A stretch of DNA of 64,000 nt from Chryseobacterium mulctrae (GCF_006175945.1 NZ_VAJL01000001.1:3667001-3731000); one strand, 5' to 3'; numbered from the stretch's first letter, positions 1 through 9,631 are shown. The notes: a model not told the origin generated them from the letters alone. Numbers and translations are program-made.

Positions 1-2533
1 TTGATAAAGTTCCACTGATTTCGTTGGCAACGACTACGTAACCTTTTCCATTATTCATATTTGCTGGTGGAATGTACGTAATTCCTTCCGGGCCGTTGTC
101 TCCACCAAATGCAGAAGTTGATCTTGAGTGTTTGTAATCTACAAAAGTGACATTGTTGGGATCTGTTACATTGTAAACCATCACACCTCCGGTTCTTTCC
201 AAAGTGATGAAGGCAAAAGTTTGTCCGGCAATAGTTCCTAAAGTTACACCTTCCGGTTCAGGACCTTTTGCACGGCTTCGGTTTTTCGCTCCGTTTGCTT
301 CGTTATCTGCATTGAAAATCAAAGGGTGATTGGCTGCAATATATCTTTCAAATCTGTCTCCACTGTCGTAAACGATTTGTTTGGTATCTGCATTGAAAAT
401 TGAGAATGATCTTGCTCCTAAAGCATGAATTTCTTCAAAATCTGCGTCTCCGTCTGTGTTTCCGTTTACATTGGTCACTCTGAATCTTCCTAAATTGTGC
501 GAAGCTTTTAAAACAGAAGCATTCGGGAAAATGGTTGAGTCTAAAGTATATCCATTCGCTCCAACGGTTGTTCTTTCGCTGAATCCACCTAAATCTTTTT
601 CGTCACCTTCGTTTGCGGTAACCAGATAATTGGTGTTTCCAACTTTAAAAGAAGCCATTGCATCAGGATTGTAATACGCTTTTACAGGCCAGTTTGCGAT
701 AAGAATTTCGCCGTTGTTGTCTGAAGCGTCAAAGCCGTTTCCTGGAAGATTCATGTCTTTTTTACCCAATCCCCAAATATTTCCTAAAGTATTGTTGCTA
801 AGATTTACTTCGATAATTCCGTTGTTTTCCTGACAAGAAACCCATGCTTTCTGGCTGTCTGCGCTTATGGCAATATATTCAGGCTCAAGATCCTGCGCCA
901 AAGTGCTTGTCGATTTTACTTTTCTTCCGCCTGAACTGATAAATGCTGCTTCCTGGCTGTTGTAACCTGTAAAACCACGTGTGGTAACGTTCGACTGGCT
1001 TAAATTATTAATTCCACCCGATATATCAATAATACTGATTGAACCTTCAGGATCTACCGTATAAGCATCGTTTGGTTCGCCTTCATTTGCTGTCATTACT
1101 TTTGTTCCGTCCGGAGTAAATGTAATCATATCCGGTAAAACTCCTACAGTGACTTGTTTTAAGAAATTTCCGTTGATATCAAAGAAGACTACCGATCCGT
1201 TTTGTTGTGCGTTGGTTCCGTTTGGAGAGGCTACAGCAACAAGTCCGTTTTTCACGGCGATACTTGTAATTCCGCCATAAGGAGCCATGTTTACAGTATT
1301 AATTACTGACGGAGCTAATGGATTAGAAAAATTAATAATATCAAAAACATCCGTTAAAGAACTGATGGTAAATAATTTCTGAGTTGCAGGATCATGAACT
1401 ACAATTTCTGTTGAACTGTTATTATTTCCTGAAGGATCAAAACTTCCGATGTAATTTAATGTAATCTGATTAGAAGGAACGGGAGCCGCTTTATCATTAT
1501 CGATAATATAAACGGTAGAAGTAGTGTCTCCGGTAATTGTTGTTCCTACAGGATTTTCTAAACTTAAAACAAAATATTCTGCTTGCTGTTCTTCCAAAGT
1601 ATCATCAAGAATCGGAATATTTACCGTTACACTTGTTGTAGAAGGCGTGATGTTGATTGTTTGGCTTGTAAAGGTAAAATCACTGCTGTTTGCGGTGTTA
1701 AAAGAAGCAGGTTTCACAACCAAATTCGCCGTTGCATTGGAAGGATTGGTCACATTTATTTTAAATGCTAATGTTCCTGCGTTTTCATTAACCTTAATTA
1801 AAGTTTTATCTAAAGAAATACTTGTTCCTGCCGTCGTGAAAATACTAGAAGTTGCCGTAGTTACTGCGTTGTCGCTTGTATCTTCTACCATATTTGGTTT
1901 TAAAGCTAAATAATAAGCCTGATTCGGAACTAAACCTCCCGTTGGAATTACCGTAATTACATTATTTGCGAACGTTGTCGTAAATGGAACTGTATTTCCT
2001 GTAGAGTTTCCTAAACGTAATTCAACTAAGCTTTGTGCATTTGCAGAAGTAATTGCAGAGTTATCGATTAATCTTACATTTTCATTAAAAGTAATTGTAG
2101 GGTTTACCGTCGTAGAAGCATTGTTGACGTTGTTTGCAGGCAAATAAGCAACGGTTGGTGGAGTAGTATCAGTTCCGCCAACTGAAGTTGCGTCCACTGT
2201 AAAATTATCGAATCTGTTATTTCCAACAGCTCCGCCGCCACCTTGAGCAAACTCAACTTTTAATTTGAAATTTGGGTTATTTGAAACTCCTGTAACATTC
2301 GAAAAGTCAAATGTGATCAATTGTGGATTGGCGTCTTGTGAAGTAACCGTTTGATACGGTACAAAAGTAGTTCCGTCTAAAGAGTAAGACCAATTTTGAT
2401 TTCCTGCACCCGAACCCGATCTTCTTGTAGAAAATTTCACCACAACATTGTTATATCCTGTCGTTGGCAAATTAAACTGTACATTTCCGTTGATCGGATA
2501 ATTGTATCTTAAATGCGTTCCGGAAGCGTCCAT
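1..2533 (-). pseudogene. C-terminal part of a secreted choice-of-anchor I protein, separated from its start by the prophage
   Basis: The minus strand is open from 2533 to the window edge, so the stop codon lies outside. The translation begins with a jelly-roll-like discoidin/anchor stretch, then a Big_5-like Ig domain, then a Calx-beta domain (ending in a typical DND), then the long choice-of-anchor I beta-propeller with repeats such as NEGEPNDAYTVDPEG and GPEPEGVTLG. The natural start and signal peptide are at 38800-39069, beyond the prophage. The prophage end supplies an in-frame ATG at 2533, so a leaderless fragment could be translated, but without a signal peptide it could not be exported. 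Family assignment comes from recognised domain patterns; the substrate is unknown. Confidence 0.85.
2525..2530. repeat. Left target-site duplication of the prophage (AGCGTC)
   Basis: AGCGTC occurs here and again at 38800-38805, next to the two prophage ends. Removing the prophage and one copy restores an open frame reading NGD-ASGTHLRYNYP across the joint. Mu makes 5-bp duplications; 5 bp (GCGTC or AGCGT) or 6 bp both fit here. Confidence 0.88.
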
Positions 2534-2536
2534 AAT

Positions 2537-2553
2537 CGGCAAAACCAAAAGTA
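2537..2553 (+). repeat. Terminal inverted repeat, late end
   Basis: CGGCAAAACCAAAAGTA is repeated perfectly in inverted orientation at 38779-38795. Each copy starts only a few bases inside the prophage boundary (6 bp here, 4 bp at the other end). These are the expected binding sites of the transposase. Confidence 0.88.
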
Positions 2554-2648
2554 TAAAAAAATCATGCTATGAACGCCAACATCACGTTGAAAAAATCGCC
2601 ACAATTTAACCATCTTTTAAAGACTATTTAAACAACGTTAAAACACAA

Positions 2649-2680
2649 AAAAAATGCACTCGTTTCGAGCGCATTTTTTA
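2649..2680. terminator. Bidirectional rho-independent terminator
   Basis: AAAAAATGC-A-CTCG, loop TTT, CGAG-C-GCATTTTTT form a stem with one mismatch, flanked by an A tract and a T tract so it can work in both directions. It insulates the phage end from the disrupted host gene, just before the small rightward gene at 2691. Confidence 0.75.
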
Positions 2681-2690
2681 ATTTAGTGTT

Positions 2691-2975
2691 ATGATATTAA
2701 GAGGAACTATAAAGGAAGAAATAAAGCCTGATGATAAATCTGTTATCGTCCAATTTCACGGTGATAAAGCAAAGCAACACTTTGAGGTGCTATGTAATTT
2801 TAGTCCTTTCTATAAGAAGATGCGCAAGTGGGATTCATGGGACTTTAAAATCACATGGAAAAGTGAAATTTTTACTGATCCAAAAACAGGTGTAAAATCC
2901 TATTTTACGCATCTAATTTGCTCTAAAGCTCAATTATACCACGAACTCGGTTCTGTATCTGATCAATACAAATAA
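2691..2975 (+). CDS. Small hypothetical phage protein, possibly DUF3127-like
   Basis: A 94-residue protein with no signal peptide or membrane segment. The ending pattern of alternating strands with WDFKITWKSE, then FTDPKTG and YFTHL, recalls the small OB-like DUF3127 proteins of Bacteroidota, but I would not rely on that. It is the only rightward gene at the late end and its last 13 bases overlap the convergent methyltransferase gene. The role is unknown; the position suggests an accessory (moron) gene. Confidence 0.6.
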   Translation: MILRGTIKEEIKPDDKSVIVQFHGDKAKQHFEVLCNFSPFYKKMRKWDSWDFKITWKSEIFTDPKTGVKSYFTHLICSKAQLYHELGSVSDQYK

Positions 2976-3793
2976 CGGTGGATCATAATATCCTCATAAC
3001 TCGCATTGTATGTTAATGAAGTATTCACCGTAACGGTTGTACCACCATCGAAAGGACTTCTACAATAACCACGGGTTTGCATCCAATCACAAAGCTCTAT
3101 AATCTGACTTTTGTTGCTCGTAAAATAGAAATAAGAAGTATCTTCAATCGTCTTGAGAACATTCAAATAGTCAGCTAATTTCCAGTAATCAGGACGGCTA
3201 TATGTAGTGCAATCAGTAGATAAGTAAGGCGGATCAACAAGAAACACTACATTAGGATGATTCCGGTATTCAGCAAACAAATCTCTGTAATCTTTCTTCA
3301 CACGATCTACACCTTCCAGATAGCCATCAACACGATAGTTTGAAAGCCTCACTTTGTTATAAAACTTTTCTTTCTTCAGCTGCTCAAAATTGGTCACATA
3401 ATTCATTGAAAAAAGCAAACTTGATGAGATAGTGACCCAATCAATAAAACCTTCTTCTTTCGATATTCTATCTACTATCTCTGAATGCAAATCATCCGGC
3501 AAACGTTCCTTTCTTGTTTCCGATTTAGCACAGATAACACGAATGTCAGAGAGCAAAGCGTTTGTTTTATCGACGTTATCTAAACGTTTAGAATAGCTAT
3601 CAAAATCGTTATAAACGACTTTCGCATCCGGATAATATTCTTTTACTGTATGGCTCAACAAGCCTGAACCGCCAAACAAATCAATATAAATAGCATCTGC
3701 CGGAAACTCATTTAAAGCCTCTTTAAATGGTTTTAAAAATCTTCTTTTTTGTCCCTGAAAAGGCAAGGGAGCCTGTACATAATTGTATTTCAT
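2963..3793 (-). CDS. DNA adenine methyltransferase, D12 (Dam-like) class
   Basis: A 276-residue enzyme expected to transfer a methyl group from S-adenosylmethionine to N6 of adenine in DNA. The AdoMet-binding motif DLFGGSGLL is at about residues 38-46, after an N-terminal PFQGQKRR that matches the PFxGxK start of the family, and the catalytic DPPY (VDPPYLSTD) is at about residue 190. Its length is usual for Dam-like enzymes. It lies at the late end of the prophage, where Mu carries mom, so protection of phage DNA from host restriction is a reasonable guess. The recognition sequence cannot be read from the gene. Confidence 0.9.
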   Translation of the reverse strand: MKYNYVQAPLPFQGQKRRFLKPFKEALNEFPADAIYIDLFGGSGLLSHTVKEYYPDAKVVYNDFDSYSKRLDNVDKTNALLSDIRVICAKSETRKERLPDDLHSEIVDRISKEEGFIDWVTISSSLLFSMNYVTNFEQLKKEKFYNKVRLSNYRVDGYLEGVDRVKKDYRDLFAEYRNHPNVVFLVDPPYLSTDCTTYSRPDYWKLADYLNVLKTIEDTSYFYFTSNKSQIIELCDWMQTRGYCRSPFDGGTTVTVNTSLTYNASYEDIMIHRYLY

Positions 3794-3811
3794 AGTATTA
3801 AAAATTATAAA

Positions 3812-3920
3812 TTGTTTTAGTATATTTGCACTCCTACAGTATAAACAACAAAGCCAGCCAAAGAAGACTTTTCGTCCTCCATGGCTGGCTTTGTTGCTAT
3901 TAAAATACTGTAGGAAGTTT
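3812..3920 (+). ncRNA. Candidate phage small RNA: promoter followed by a long hairpin
   Basis: A TTG / TATATTTG promoter-like pair (3812-3814 and 3821-3828) points rightward into a gene-free gap. About 10 bases later, CCTACAGTAT (3833-3842) pairs with ATACTGTAGG (3905-3914), and inside it CAACAAAGCCAGCCA (3846-3860) pairs with its complement at 3882-3896; AAGTTTTT follows. The loop holds CGTCCTCCA (3873-3881), which can instead pair with TGGAGGACG at 3927-3935. On the other strand the same hairpin lies just after the tail-fibre stop codon and could end that transcript. Whether it acts as an RNA, a terminator or both is not decided. Confidence 0.5.
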
Positions 3921-3963
3921 TTAATTTGGAGGACGTTTTTAATTCCTTTCCTCCATTGGAATA

Positions 3964-6201
3964 TTAGTTTATTATATTAGTTCCGTTAACATTATTTTTG
4001 AAAATATCGCCATCCTGATCCCTGTAGAACTCCGCCCACGTAGTATTTCCAATACTTGTAACGATTGTACCGCCATCGAAGTAAATGGTAGGATTTAAGT
4101 ACTGGGATGAATTCATTATTTTTAAAGTCACACCTTTTGGCATGTTTTCAACTCTTATATTTTGAAAGTTATTTCCTTTACAAATAATTGTTACTACTCT
4201 AACATTTCGGTAAGCGCTGAAATTAAATGTTAAATCATTTGCGATATTTTGATAAATAACTTCAGCAAACGTGTCATTAATACGTGTCTGTATAATTTCC
4301 TCAGTTTGACCAAGAGGCACAGCATCATCAGATTCTATCGCTGAAGGAACTTTGGGAGATACAAGATGCGTTTTAACACCTGTAATATTTTGATCACTAA
4401 AGAGAGTTACAAAATTGATTGATGACCATTCTTCAGTCGATAATCTAATTTCTGCACCATTAGCATGTTTGACATAGGGTGTGTTAGCTGTACCTCCAAC
4501 AAAACCTAAAGCAAATGCATTATTTTCTGAAAGTACTCTGCTTAAGATAATATTTTGAACATATTCTTTAGGTGCAAGTTCAATTGAACCTGCTGTCGAA
4601 TGTTTAAAATAAGGTTTAATTTCACTATTACCTATAAATCCAGCACCTACAATTGAAGAATCTTCTCTTTGGATATATCTTCCGTCGCCTTGAGTTATAT
4701 TCAAATAATTTTGTGATAATACCCAGTCATATCTCGCTAACCTTACATTACCTGCTGTTAAATGATAGATATAAGGCGCCTCTGCTAAACCTGCTATAAA
4801 ACCAATAGCTGTAGCATTATCTACAGCACCAGCAAAATCTGAAATGGCTTTATCATTTCCATCACCTAATAATACATGATTACCATCTGAACCATTTTTT
4901 ATAAATTGACTCGATTTTATTCCTTTATATCCGGTACCAGTTGAATCTGTAGTTTTAAAATAATAGCCATCAAATATAAGTTGTCCTATATCAACGCCGT
5001 CTCTATAAAATGATAAACCTGCGTCATGACCATTTATACCATGAATTCGTAAAGTATTATTATCCCAGTCATTTCCATTATCAGTTTTAAACCATTTTTT
5101 TCCTGTAATATTATTCCAACTATCAACAGTAATAAAATCTGAAATAGATTTATCACCACCACCACCTAAAAGTACTTTTGAATCAGATGAACCTGTTTTA
5201 ATAAATCCTAAAGAAGTTATATTATGATAATTTGTTCCCGACATATCCATGAAATGAAAACCATCACCTCTATGACTTAAAGTGGCAGCGTATAATCCCG
5301 GTTGATGAAATGCTAATGTAGGATAAATAGTATTTGTTTGTCCGTTACCATTAATCATTATTGCAGAACCTATATAATCATTTCCAGTGCCTCCAATGAA
5401 AGTTTTACGTGCATGAATTGTGGATGCTACATACTTAGGAACATAATTCTCTAATTCTACTGCTAATTTAGAATTAACATAACCGTGTGTAGCTATTGGA
5501 ATGTAACCTGTTTTCGTACCATTATCAAAATAAAAATATGGAAATTCTATACCATCATCTGTAGGATAAGTTCCTGAACTAAATCCAATAGCTCTTGCAT
5601 TTTCCTGACCATTAGCTTTTGAATTTAAATTCTGAATAGTTGCAAAATTTTCATTAACATATTCCTGAGTAGCTAAAGTTTTAAGATAGATCGAAACTCT
5701 TTTTGTTCCACCCGGATCGGCACTATCTGAAACGTTGACAACCCTATTTTGTCCCTGTTCTATTCCGCCATAGCCACGAGTTAATTTTACGTCAAATCCT
5801 TGCCAATATGACAATTGCGGAAACCAAAAACAAAGCTTTCCGTTAAGATTTAAAGCAGTAATAATTTTCCAATAATAACAAGTTGTATAAGCTGCAACAT
5901 TTAAAAGAGGATTTGCACCATTTAGATAAATATAACCCTGAATCTTTGCATCCAGTGGCATTGAGTTGTCGTACATATTGCCTTTAATCTCCAAAAGAAA
6001 TTGGTCTCCATAATCCTGAGAATAATCAACATCGGTTTCAATCAAGGTTCCGTTCGGGAAATTTCTTGCAGAATGAAAAAAAGAATCTTCCTTTGTTAAA
6101 TGATTACGAGTACCACCACCTGCCATGACGATATCTTCATTTGTTTTGCCGTCAATTTTGTAGCCGGCTTCCGTTTCATAGTATGAATAATTAGTCATCA
6201 T
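3964..6201 (-). CDS. Large tail fibre protein with repeated modules
   Basis: A 745-residue protein starting TNYSYYETEAGYKIDGK, which resembles the start of the shorter fibre at 7426 (HSLYFTTAGYKLVGK). Two copies of a module like FIK(T/N)GS-D-VLLG-GDK-ISDF and about four copies of a module with (A/G)xGF-G-PY-H/YNG and a closing HGYVNS/EYVQN motif follow, as expected for an elongated trimeric fibre. The C-terminal region (YQNIANDLTFNFSAYRN) is probably the receptor-binding or assembly tip. Its ATG overlaps the TGA of the previous gene by 4 bases. It is the last gene of the leftward late block and is inferred to decide host range. Confidence 0.82.
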   Translation of the reverse strand: MMTNYSYYETEAGYKIDGKTNEDIVMAGGGTRNHLTKEDSFFHSARNFPNGTLIETDVDYSQDYGDQFLLEIKGNMYDNSMPLDAKIQGYIYLNGANPLLNVAAYTTCYYWKIITALNLNGKLCFWFPQLSYWQGFDVKLTRGYGGIEQGQNRVVNVSDSADPGGTKRVSIYLKTLATQEYVNENFATIQNLNSKANGQENARAIGFSSGTYPTDDGIEFPYFYFDNGTKTGYIPIATHGYVNSKLAVELENYVPKYVASTIHARKTFIGGTGNDYIGSAIMINGNGQTNTIYPTLAFHQPGLYAATLSHRGDGFHFMDMSGTNYHNITSLGFIKTGSSDSKVLLGGGGDKSISDFITVDSWNNITGKKWFKTDNGNDWDNNTLRIHGINGHDAGLSFYRDGVDIGQLIFDGYYFKTTDSTGTGYKGIKSSQFIKNGSDGNHVLLGDGNDKAISDFAGAVDNATAIGFIAGLAEAPYIYHLTAGNVRLARYDWVLSQNYLNITQGDGRYIQREDSSIVGAGFIGNSEIKPYFKHSTAGSIELAPKEYVQNIILSRVLSENNAFALGFVGGTANTPYVKHANGAEIRLSTEEWSSINFVTLFSDQNITGVKTHLVSPKVPSAIESDDAVPLGQTEEIIQTRINDTFAEVIYQNIANDLTFNFSAYRNVRVVTIICKGNNFQNIRVENMPKGVTLKIMNSSQYLNPTIYFDGGTIVTSIGNTTWAEFYRDQDGDIFKNNVNGTNIIN

Positions 6202-6578
6202 AATACAGGCTCAATTGTAATTATTATAGGGTTAATTGGTAGAACATCAAACTCAATGTTAATTGTATTAGCTGTGTTTGCTTTCCAACGAGTATATGCC
6301 GGATAGTTCGTCACGGAATCAAGCATAAATACTTTGACCTGATAAGTGCCGAAATTATGCGTTAAAGTCTCGTTTGCTGTTACTGAAAAGCTTTTGGCGG
6401 TAATATCATTATTGCCTGCTGTAACACGTCCTTTGGCATCAACTGTAACTTTGTTGTACGCTCCGGGTATCACGCCCGTATTCGCCAAAACTAAATTTGC
6501 GGAACCATTGGCAGTACCATCGACTGTCACCTCCCAAGTTGCATCCCCGCAATACTGATTACTCGTGGTGTAGTCCAT
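6198..6578 (-). CDS. C-terminal part of a tail fibre, out of frame with its N-terminal part
   Basis: The real homology begins at GDATWEVTVDGTANGSANLVL, followed by NTGVIPGAYNKVTVDAKGRVTAG, a common fibre module, and an end INIEFDVLPINPIIITIEPVL shared with the protein at 7429-8292. The 11 residues before GDATW look like out-of-frame translation. The preceding gene ends in the other frame with ATKWTTPRVISIAG, which naturally precedes GDATW. The two are best read as one protein of about 410 residues joined by a -1 shift or by one missing G in the run at 6545-6548. Confidence 0.7.
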   Translation of the reverse strand: MDYTTSNQYCGDATWEVTVDGTANGSANLVLANTGVIPGAYNKVTVDAKGRVTAGNNDITAKSFSVTANETLTHNFGTYQVKVFMLDSVTNYPAYTRWKANTANTINIEFDVLPINPIIITIEPVL

Positions 6579-7426
6579 TTTGTTGCAGATAAAACATTTT
6601 TTACGGCATCTGCCGTATTATCTGCATTACCTAAGCCAATATGAGATTTGTTTAGCACCACAACACCTGTTTGCCCATTAACAGAATCAACAGCACCGGA
6701 CGTAATGTAAACGTACGCCGATCCGCTCCAGCGATAGGTTTTATTTGTATCTAAAGCAACATAAATTTTCCCTGATTCACCGGGATTTGGAAACGATGCA
6801 AGATTAGCAGCTTCGATCACGTCATCTACATAACTGGGTAATTGTGTTGATGGAATTAAACCATTTGCATCAAGAGTAGCCACACCATTTACAGCACCTT
6901 TTTGTGATAATGGGATATAATTCGCTAAATCGGCAGTGGTCGGCATTGTTCCCATATACACAGTGATTCCCGTTGCAGTCTGAACAAGTCCGGTTACAAC
7001 ATTTCCCGTTCCTGAAGTGGTCACAGGCAAAGTAAATGTTGTTCCTGTCAATGTCAGCCCGTTTCCGGCATTGTACGTTGTATCAGTAGAGGTTAACGTG
7101 ATTGTATTTCCAGTTTGAGAAACAAACATATTTGAACCTGCTGCCAAAGTAATATCACCGGAAACCAAAGAACCGGATGCACCTCCTTGAATACGTGTCA
7201 CCGTGTCGGTTGTGGTGAAAGTTCTATCTGCTGATAAATCCTTTGTCACGCCGTTTATAGTGATTGAACGGGTGAAAGGAACAAAATTAGCCGGGTTAAA
7301 GTTTTCGATCGTCCAAAATGCAGAGTATGGCTTTGTACTTCCACCTGCTGTAAGTAAATCAGTTTCAGGTTTGCCTACAAGCTTATATCCTGCTGTGGTA
7401 AAGTAAAGTGAGTGTTTTAAATCCAT
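6527..7426 (-). CDS. N-terminal part of a tail fibre protein
   Basis: A 299-residue product: an N-terminal AGYKLVGKPETDLLTAGG segment shared with the 745-residue fibre, then beta-rich repeats (TFTTTDTVTRIQGG, NTITLTSTDTTYNAGNGL), then a collagen-free shaft ending in VNGQTGVVVLNKSHIGLGNADNTAD. The last five residues and stop come from the wrong frame; the protein should continue into the reading frame of 6198-6578. It follows the preceding fibre gene by only 2 bases. It is probably a side or main fibre; the order relative to the virion is not known. Confidence 0.75.
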   Translation of the reverse strand: MDLKHSLYFTTAGYKLVGKPETDLLTAGGSTKPYSAFWTIENFNPANFVPFTRSITINGVTKDLSADRTFTTTDTVTRIQGGASGSLVSGDITLAAGSNMFVSQTGNTITLTSTDTTYNAGNGLTLTGTTFTLPVTTSGTGNVVTGLVQTATGITVYMGTMPTTADLANYIPLSQKGAVNGVATLDANGLIPSTQLPSYVDDVIEAANLASFPNPGESGKIYVALDTNKTYRWSGSAYVYITSGAVDSVNGQTGVVVLNKSHIGLGNADNTADAVKNVLSATKWTTPRVISIAGMQLGR

Positions 7427-7428
7427 AC

Positions 7429-8292
7429 TTATAGTTTTCTTATGGTTATTCTTAAGGGATTAACAGGCAGGTCGTCAAATTCAACTCTCAAATTATCAGG
7501 ATCAACAATTTGGTATCTTACAGGGACATTGTATTTTGTAACCATGTCGATAGCAACTACTAATAAATCTATGGTATCAAGTTTATGATCAATCGTTGTA
7601 TTTACCTGAATAACTTCTTCATGCTTAATTTTCCCTACGTTAAGTTGATCTTCAACATGAATAATTTTATTATAAACAGTGTCATTGAATTGATTTTGAA
7701 GGGAGATTGCGCCCCAAGTAGAGTAGTTTCCGGTTAACGTGATTTTATCGTCCGTTGTTGATCCGATAATCACCGCTTGCAAGGCTTCGATAGCTTCACG
7801 GTTCTGCTTAATGTAATCTACGATCTCCTGAAGTTCATCAAGATTAAGATCATTACTCACAAGCGTTTCTCTGATTTGCTCAACAATCTGATTGTTACCT
7901 TCAACTTGCTGTCTGAGCATATCGAGCATTACTAAAACCTGATCTTTATTGTAGACGTTCCCCTCAACAACAGCTCCGTTTTCGTCCAAAGAATCTACAA
8001 CCGCAATACTCGCAATTCCTAAAGCATCCTTCCAACTGATCACGTCAGCAGGCAAAAGGTTACTTCCGTCCTTTTTTGCCAGTTGTATAATTTTGGTATT
8101 TACATCGTCTTTAAAAGCTGTAAAACCGCTATCTGTAACCGTATTTTCAAAAGCCGTTGCAAGTCCTTCAACCTCATTGAAAGGTATCTTATTTTCTTTA
8201 TGTCTAAATGATGCGAATGTCGCTCTAAATTGATCTTGTGTTGGAATGTCGCCAGTTTCAAACCAGCCGAAAATCTCTATTAATGTTGGCAT
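7429..8292 (-). CDS. Tail fibre or baseplate wedge protein
   Basis: A 287-residue protein beginning PTLIEIFGWFETGDIPTQDQF, a start often seen in Bacteroidota phage tail proteins. A central helical stretch (QQVEGNNQIVEQIRETLVSNDLNLDELQEIVD) suggests a coiled coil. The C-terminus, LRVEFDDLPVNPLRITIRKL, repeats the end of the fibre at 6198. It sits 2 bases upstream of the next fibre gene and 1 base after the collar-like gene, in one operon. The fibre role comes from context and the shared C-terminal domain. Confidence 0.68.
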   Translation of the reverse strand: MPTLIEIFGWFETGDIPTQDQFRATFASFRHKENKIPFNEVEGLATAFENTVTDSGFTAFKDDVNTKIIQLAKKDGSNLLPADVISWKDALGIASIAVVDSLDENGAVVEGNVYNKDQVLVMLDMLRQQVEGNNQIVEQIRETLVSNDLNLDELQEIVDYIKQNREAIEALQAVIIGSTTDDKITLTGNYSTWGAISLQNQFNDTVYNKIIHVEDQLNVGKIKHEEVIQVNTTIDHKLDTIDLLVVAIDMVTKYNVPVRYQIVDPDNLRVEFDDLPVNPLRITIRKL

Positions 8293-8293
8293 C

Positions 8294-9139
8294 TTATTGG
8301 AAGTTTGGTTCTATAAATAATACTATTTCATGTGGTGGAAGAATTTTAAACGCTTCGTCATTACCGATCTGTTCAGATTCCAAGGTCTTCCAATTCCATT
8401 GGTTTCCGCCTCCGTCAAAACCTCCTAATCCTTGATTACTGCCATACGGTTGAACGATTGGTGTTCTAACTTTAAATTTTGGCAGATTGTTTTTCGTTAG
8501 TGTGACTGTTTTTGCGCCACCTGGAACTCCAAAGTTTGAAAAATCGGGATCAAACTCATTGTAACCAAAAATCGTTTTACCGCTTAAATCCGTACATTCT
8601 TTCCACTGTGCTGGGATTTCATTTCGTGGTCGTCTGAAGACAAAAGCAACACCACCGTTTTCAATGGGAGCAGTTTTTAATTCGAGTTTCTTAATTCTTT
8701 TTTCGTGGTCGTCAGTCACGGTTATATCAGCTTTTGTTGCTAAACTTTTCTGAATGCTTTTGATAGTTTGCAGCTTGACAAATTCCGCCCAGGGAAAAAG
8801 ATTTGGTGCAACTGCATTACCGAACTTTACCGTTCTTTTTTTAATTAAAACTTTATTCGTTTGATCCTGGAATGTTTTTAAAATCTGCTCTTCGTGAACG
8901 AAAACATTGGTATCTATCAAACCGCCTTCAAATGGAAGCACTTCACCGTTAATGGCAACTACGCCAGGATTAACAGTCGTTGTTGATCCTGCGACCAAAT
9001 CACCACCTGAAATGATCGTCATGTGTCCGGCAAGATCGCCAACTGCATCATAAAGCTTGATCGCTTGCATGATGTTTTGCATCAAGTCATTGGTAAGTGG
9101 AACCCCACCAGTCTGCATAAATTCTATATTGAACTTCAT
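8294..9139 (-). CDS. Tail collar-like fibre protein
   Basis: A 281-residue protein. The second half carries the collar-type pattern: FGYNEFDPDFSNFGVPGGAKTV, LTKNNLPKF and, near the end, ILPPHEIVLFIEP, which match phage collar proteins of the gp12 type (GG-xxHxLxxxE-P arrangements and a final PPY/H). The N-terminal half (VPLTNDLMQNIMQAIKLYDAVGDLAG) resembles the baseplate-attachment part of small fibres. It lies between baseplate genes and fibre genes, fitting a connector from baseplate to fibres. Confidence 0.7.
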   Translation of the reverse strand: MKFNIEFMQTGGVPLTNDLMQNIMQAIKLYDAVGDLAGHMTIISGGDLVAGSTTTVNPGVVAINGEVLPFEGGLIDTNVFVHEEQILKTFQDQTNKVLIKKRTVKFGNAVAPNLFPWAEFVKLQTIKSIQKSLATKADITVTDDHEKRIKKLELKTAPIENGGVAFVFRRPRNEIPAQWKECTDLSGKTIFGYNEFDPDFSNFGVPGGAKTVTLTKNNLPKFKVRTPIVQPYGSNQGLGGFDGGGNQWNWKTLESEQIGNDEAFKILPPHEIVLFIEPNFQ

Positions 9140-9631
9140 TTAAATTATTTGTATTTTATATTGTTTGCTTTGCAGCATATAATATTCGATTTCTGCTTTC
9201 AGCTGAATTTGGTTAATGCCGGAATTAGGTATCTTCACTATAAAATCAAATTCAGAATACAATTCCGCTTCAGTGTATAAGTAAATTGGATTTTCATTGC
9301 CAAATAGCCATTTTGTTTTACTTTTATATTGATCATCTTCAGCTTCAGTGTAGAGATAAGTCCCATCAAACAAAACAGCCTTTACAATTTCAATTCTACG
9401 ATCAAGCGGGTCGAAAACATCATTGAGCCTTTTTTGCATTGAAAACTTTTGACAGGTCGTTTTTAAACGAATTAAATTTTGCTTCCTGGCTCTCAAAAAT
9501 TCATTGTACAAAGCTTCAAGCGGAATGATCAGAACCAGGACAAATGCAATCCAAAAAGAATTTCGCATTTTCGTTGGTAGTTTTTCAATTCCAAGCTTTC
9601 TAAAGTTTATATTAAAAACTTCATCTTTCAT
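9140..9631 (-). CDS. Baseplate-region protein, function unknown
   Basis: A 163-residue protein. A hydrophobic stretch (SFWIAFVLVLIIPLEALY, about residues 25-42) looks like a membrane or buried helix, and the rest is charged and strand-rich (YLYTEAEDD and YLYTEAELYSEFDF are a short internal repeat). By position between the J-like baseplate protein and the collar protein it takes the place of Mu gp48 / P2 gpI. The next upstream gene overlaps it by 4 bases, suggesting translational coupling. The function is inferred only from position. Confidence 0.6.
   Translation of the reverse strand: MKDEVFNINFRKLGIEKLPTKMRNSFWIAFVLVLIIPLEALYNEFLRARKQNLIRLKTTCQKFSMQKRLNDVFDPLDRRIEIVKAVLFDGTYLYTEAEDDQYKSKTKWLFGNENPIYLYTEAELYSEFDFIVKIPNSGINQIQLKAEIEYYMLQSKQYKIQII

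Noticed and set aside
1524..1913. Rightward frames opposite the disrupted anchor gene
   Set aside because: The minus-strand frame with Calx-beta and propeller domains is clearly the coding one.
3783..3980. Rightward 65-codon frame
   Set aside because: It runs through the long hairpin and has low-complexity content; the RNA structure explains the region better.
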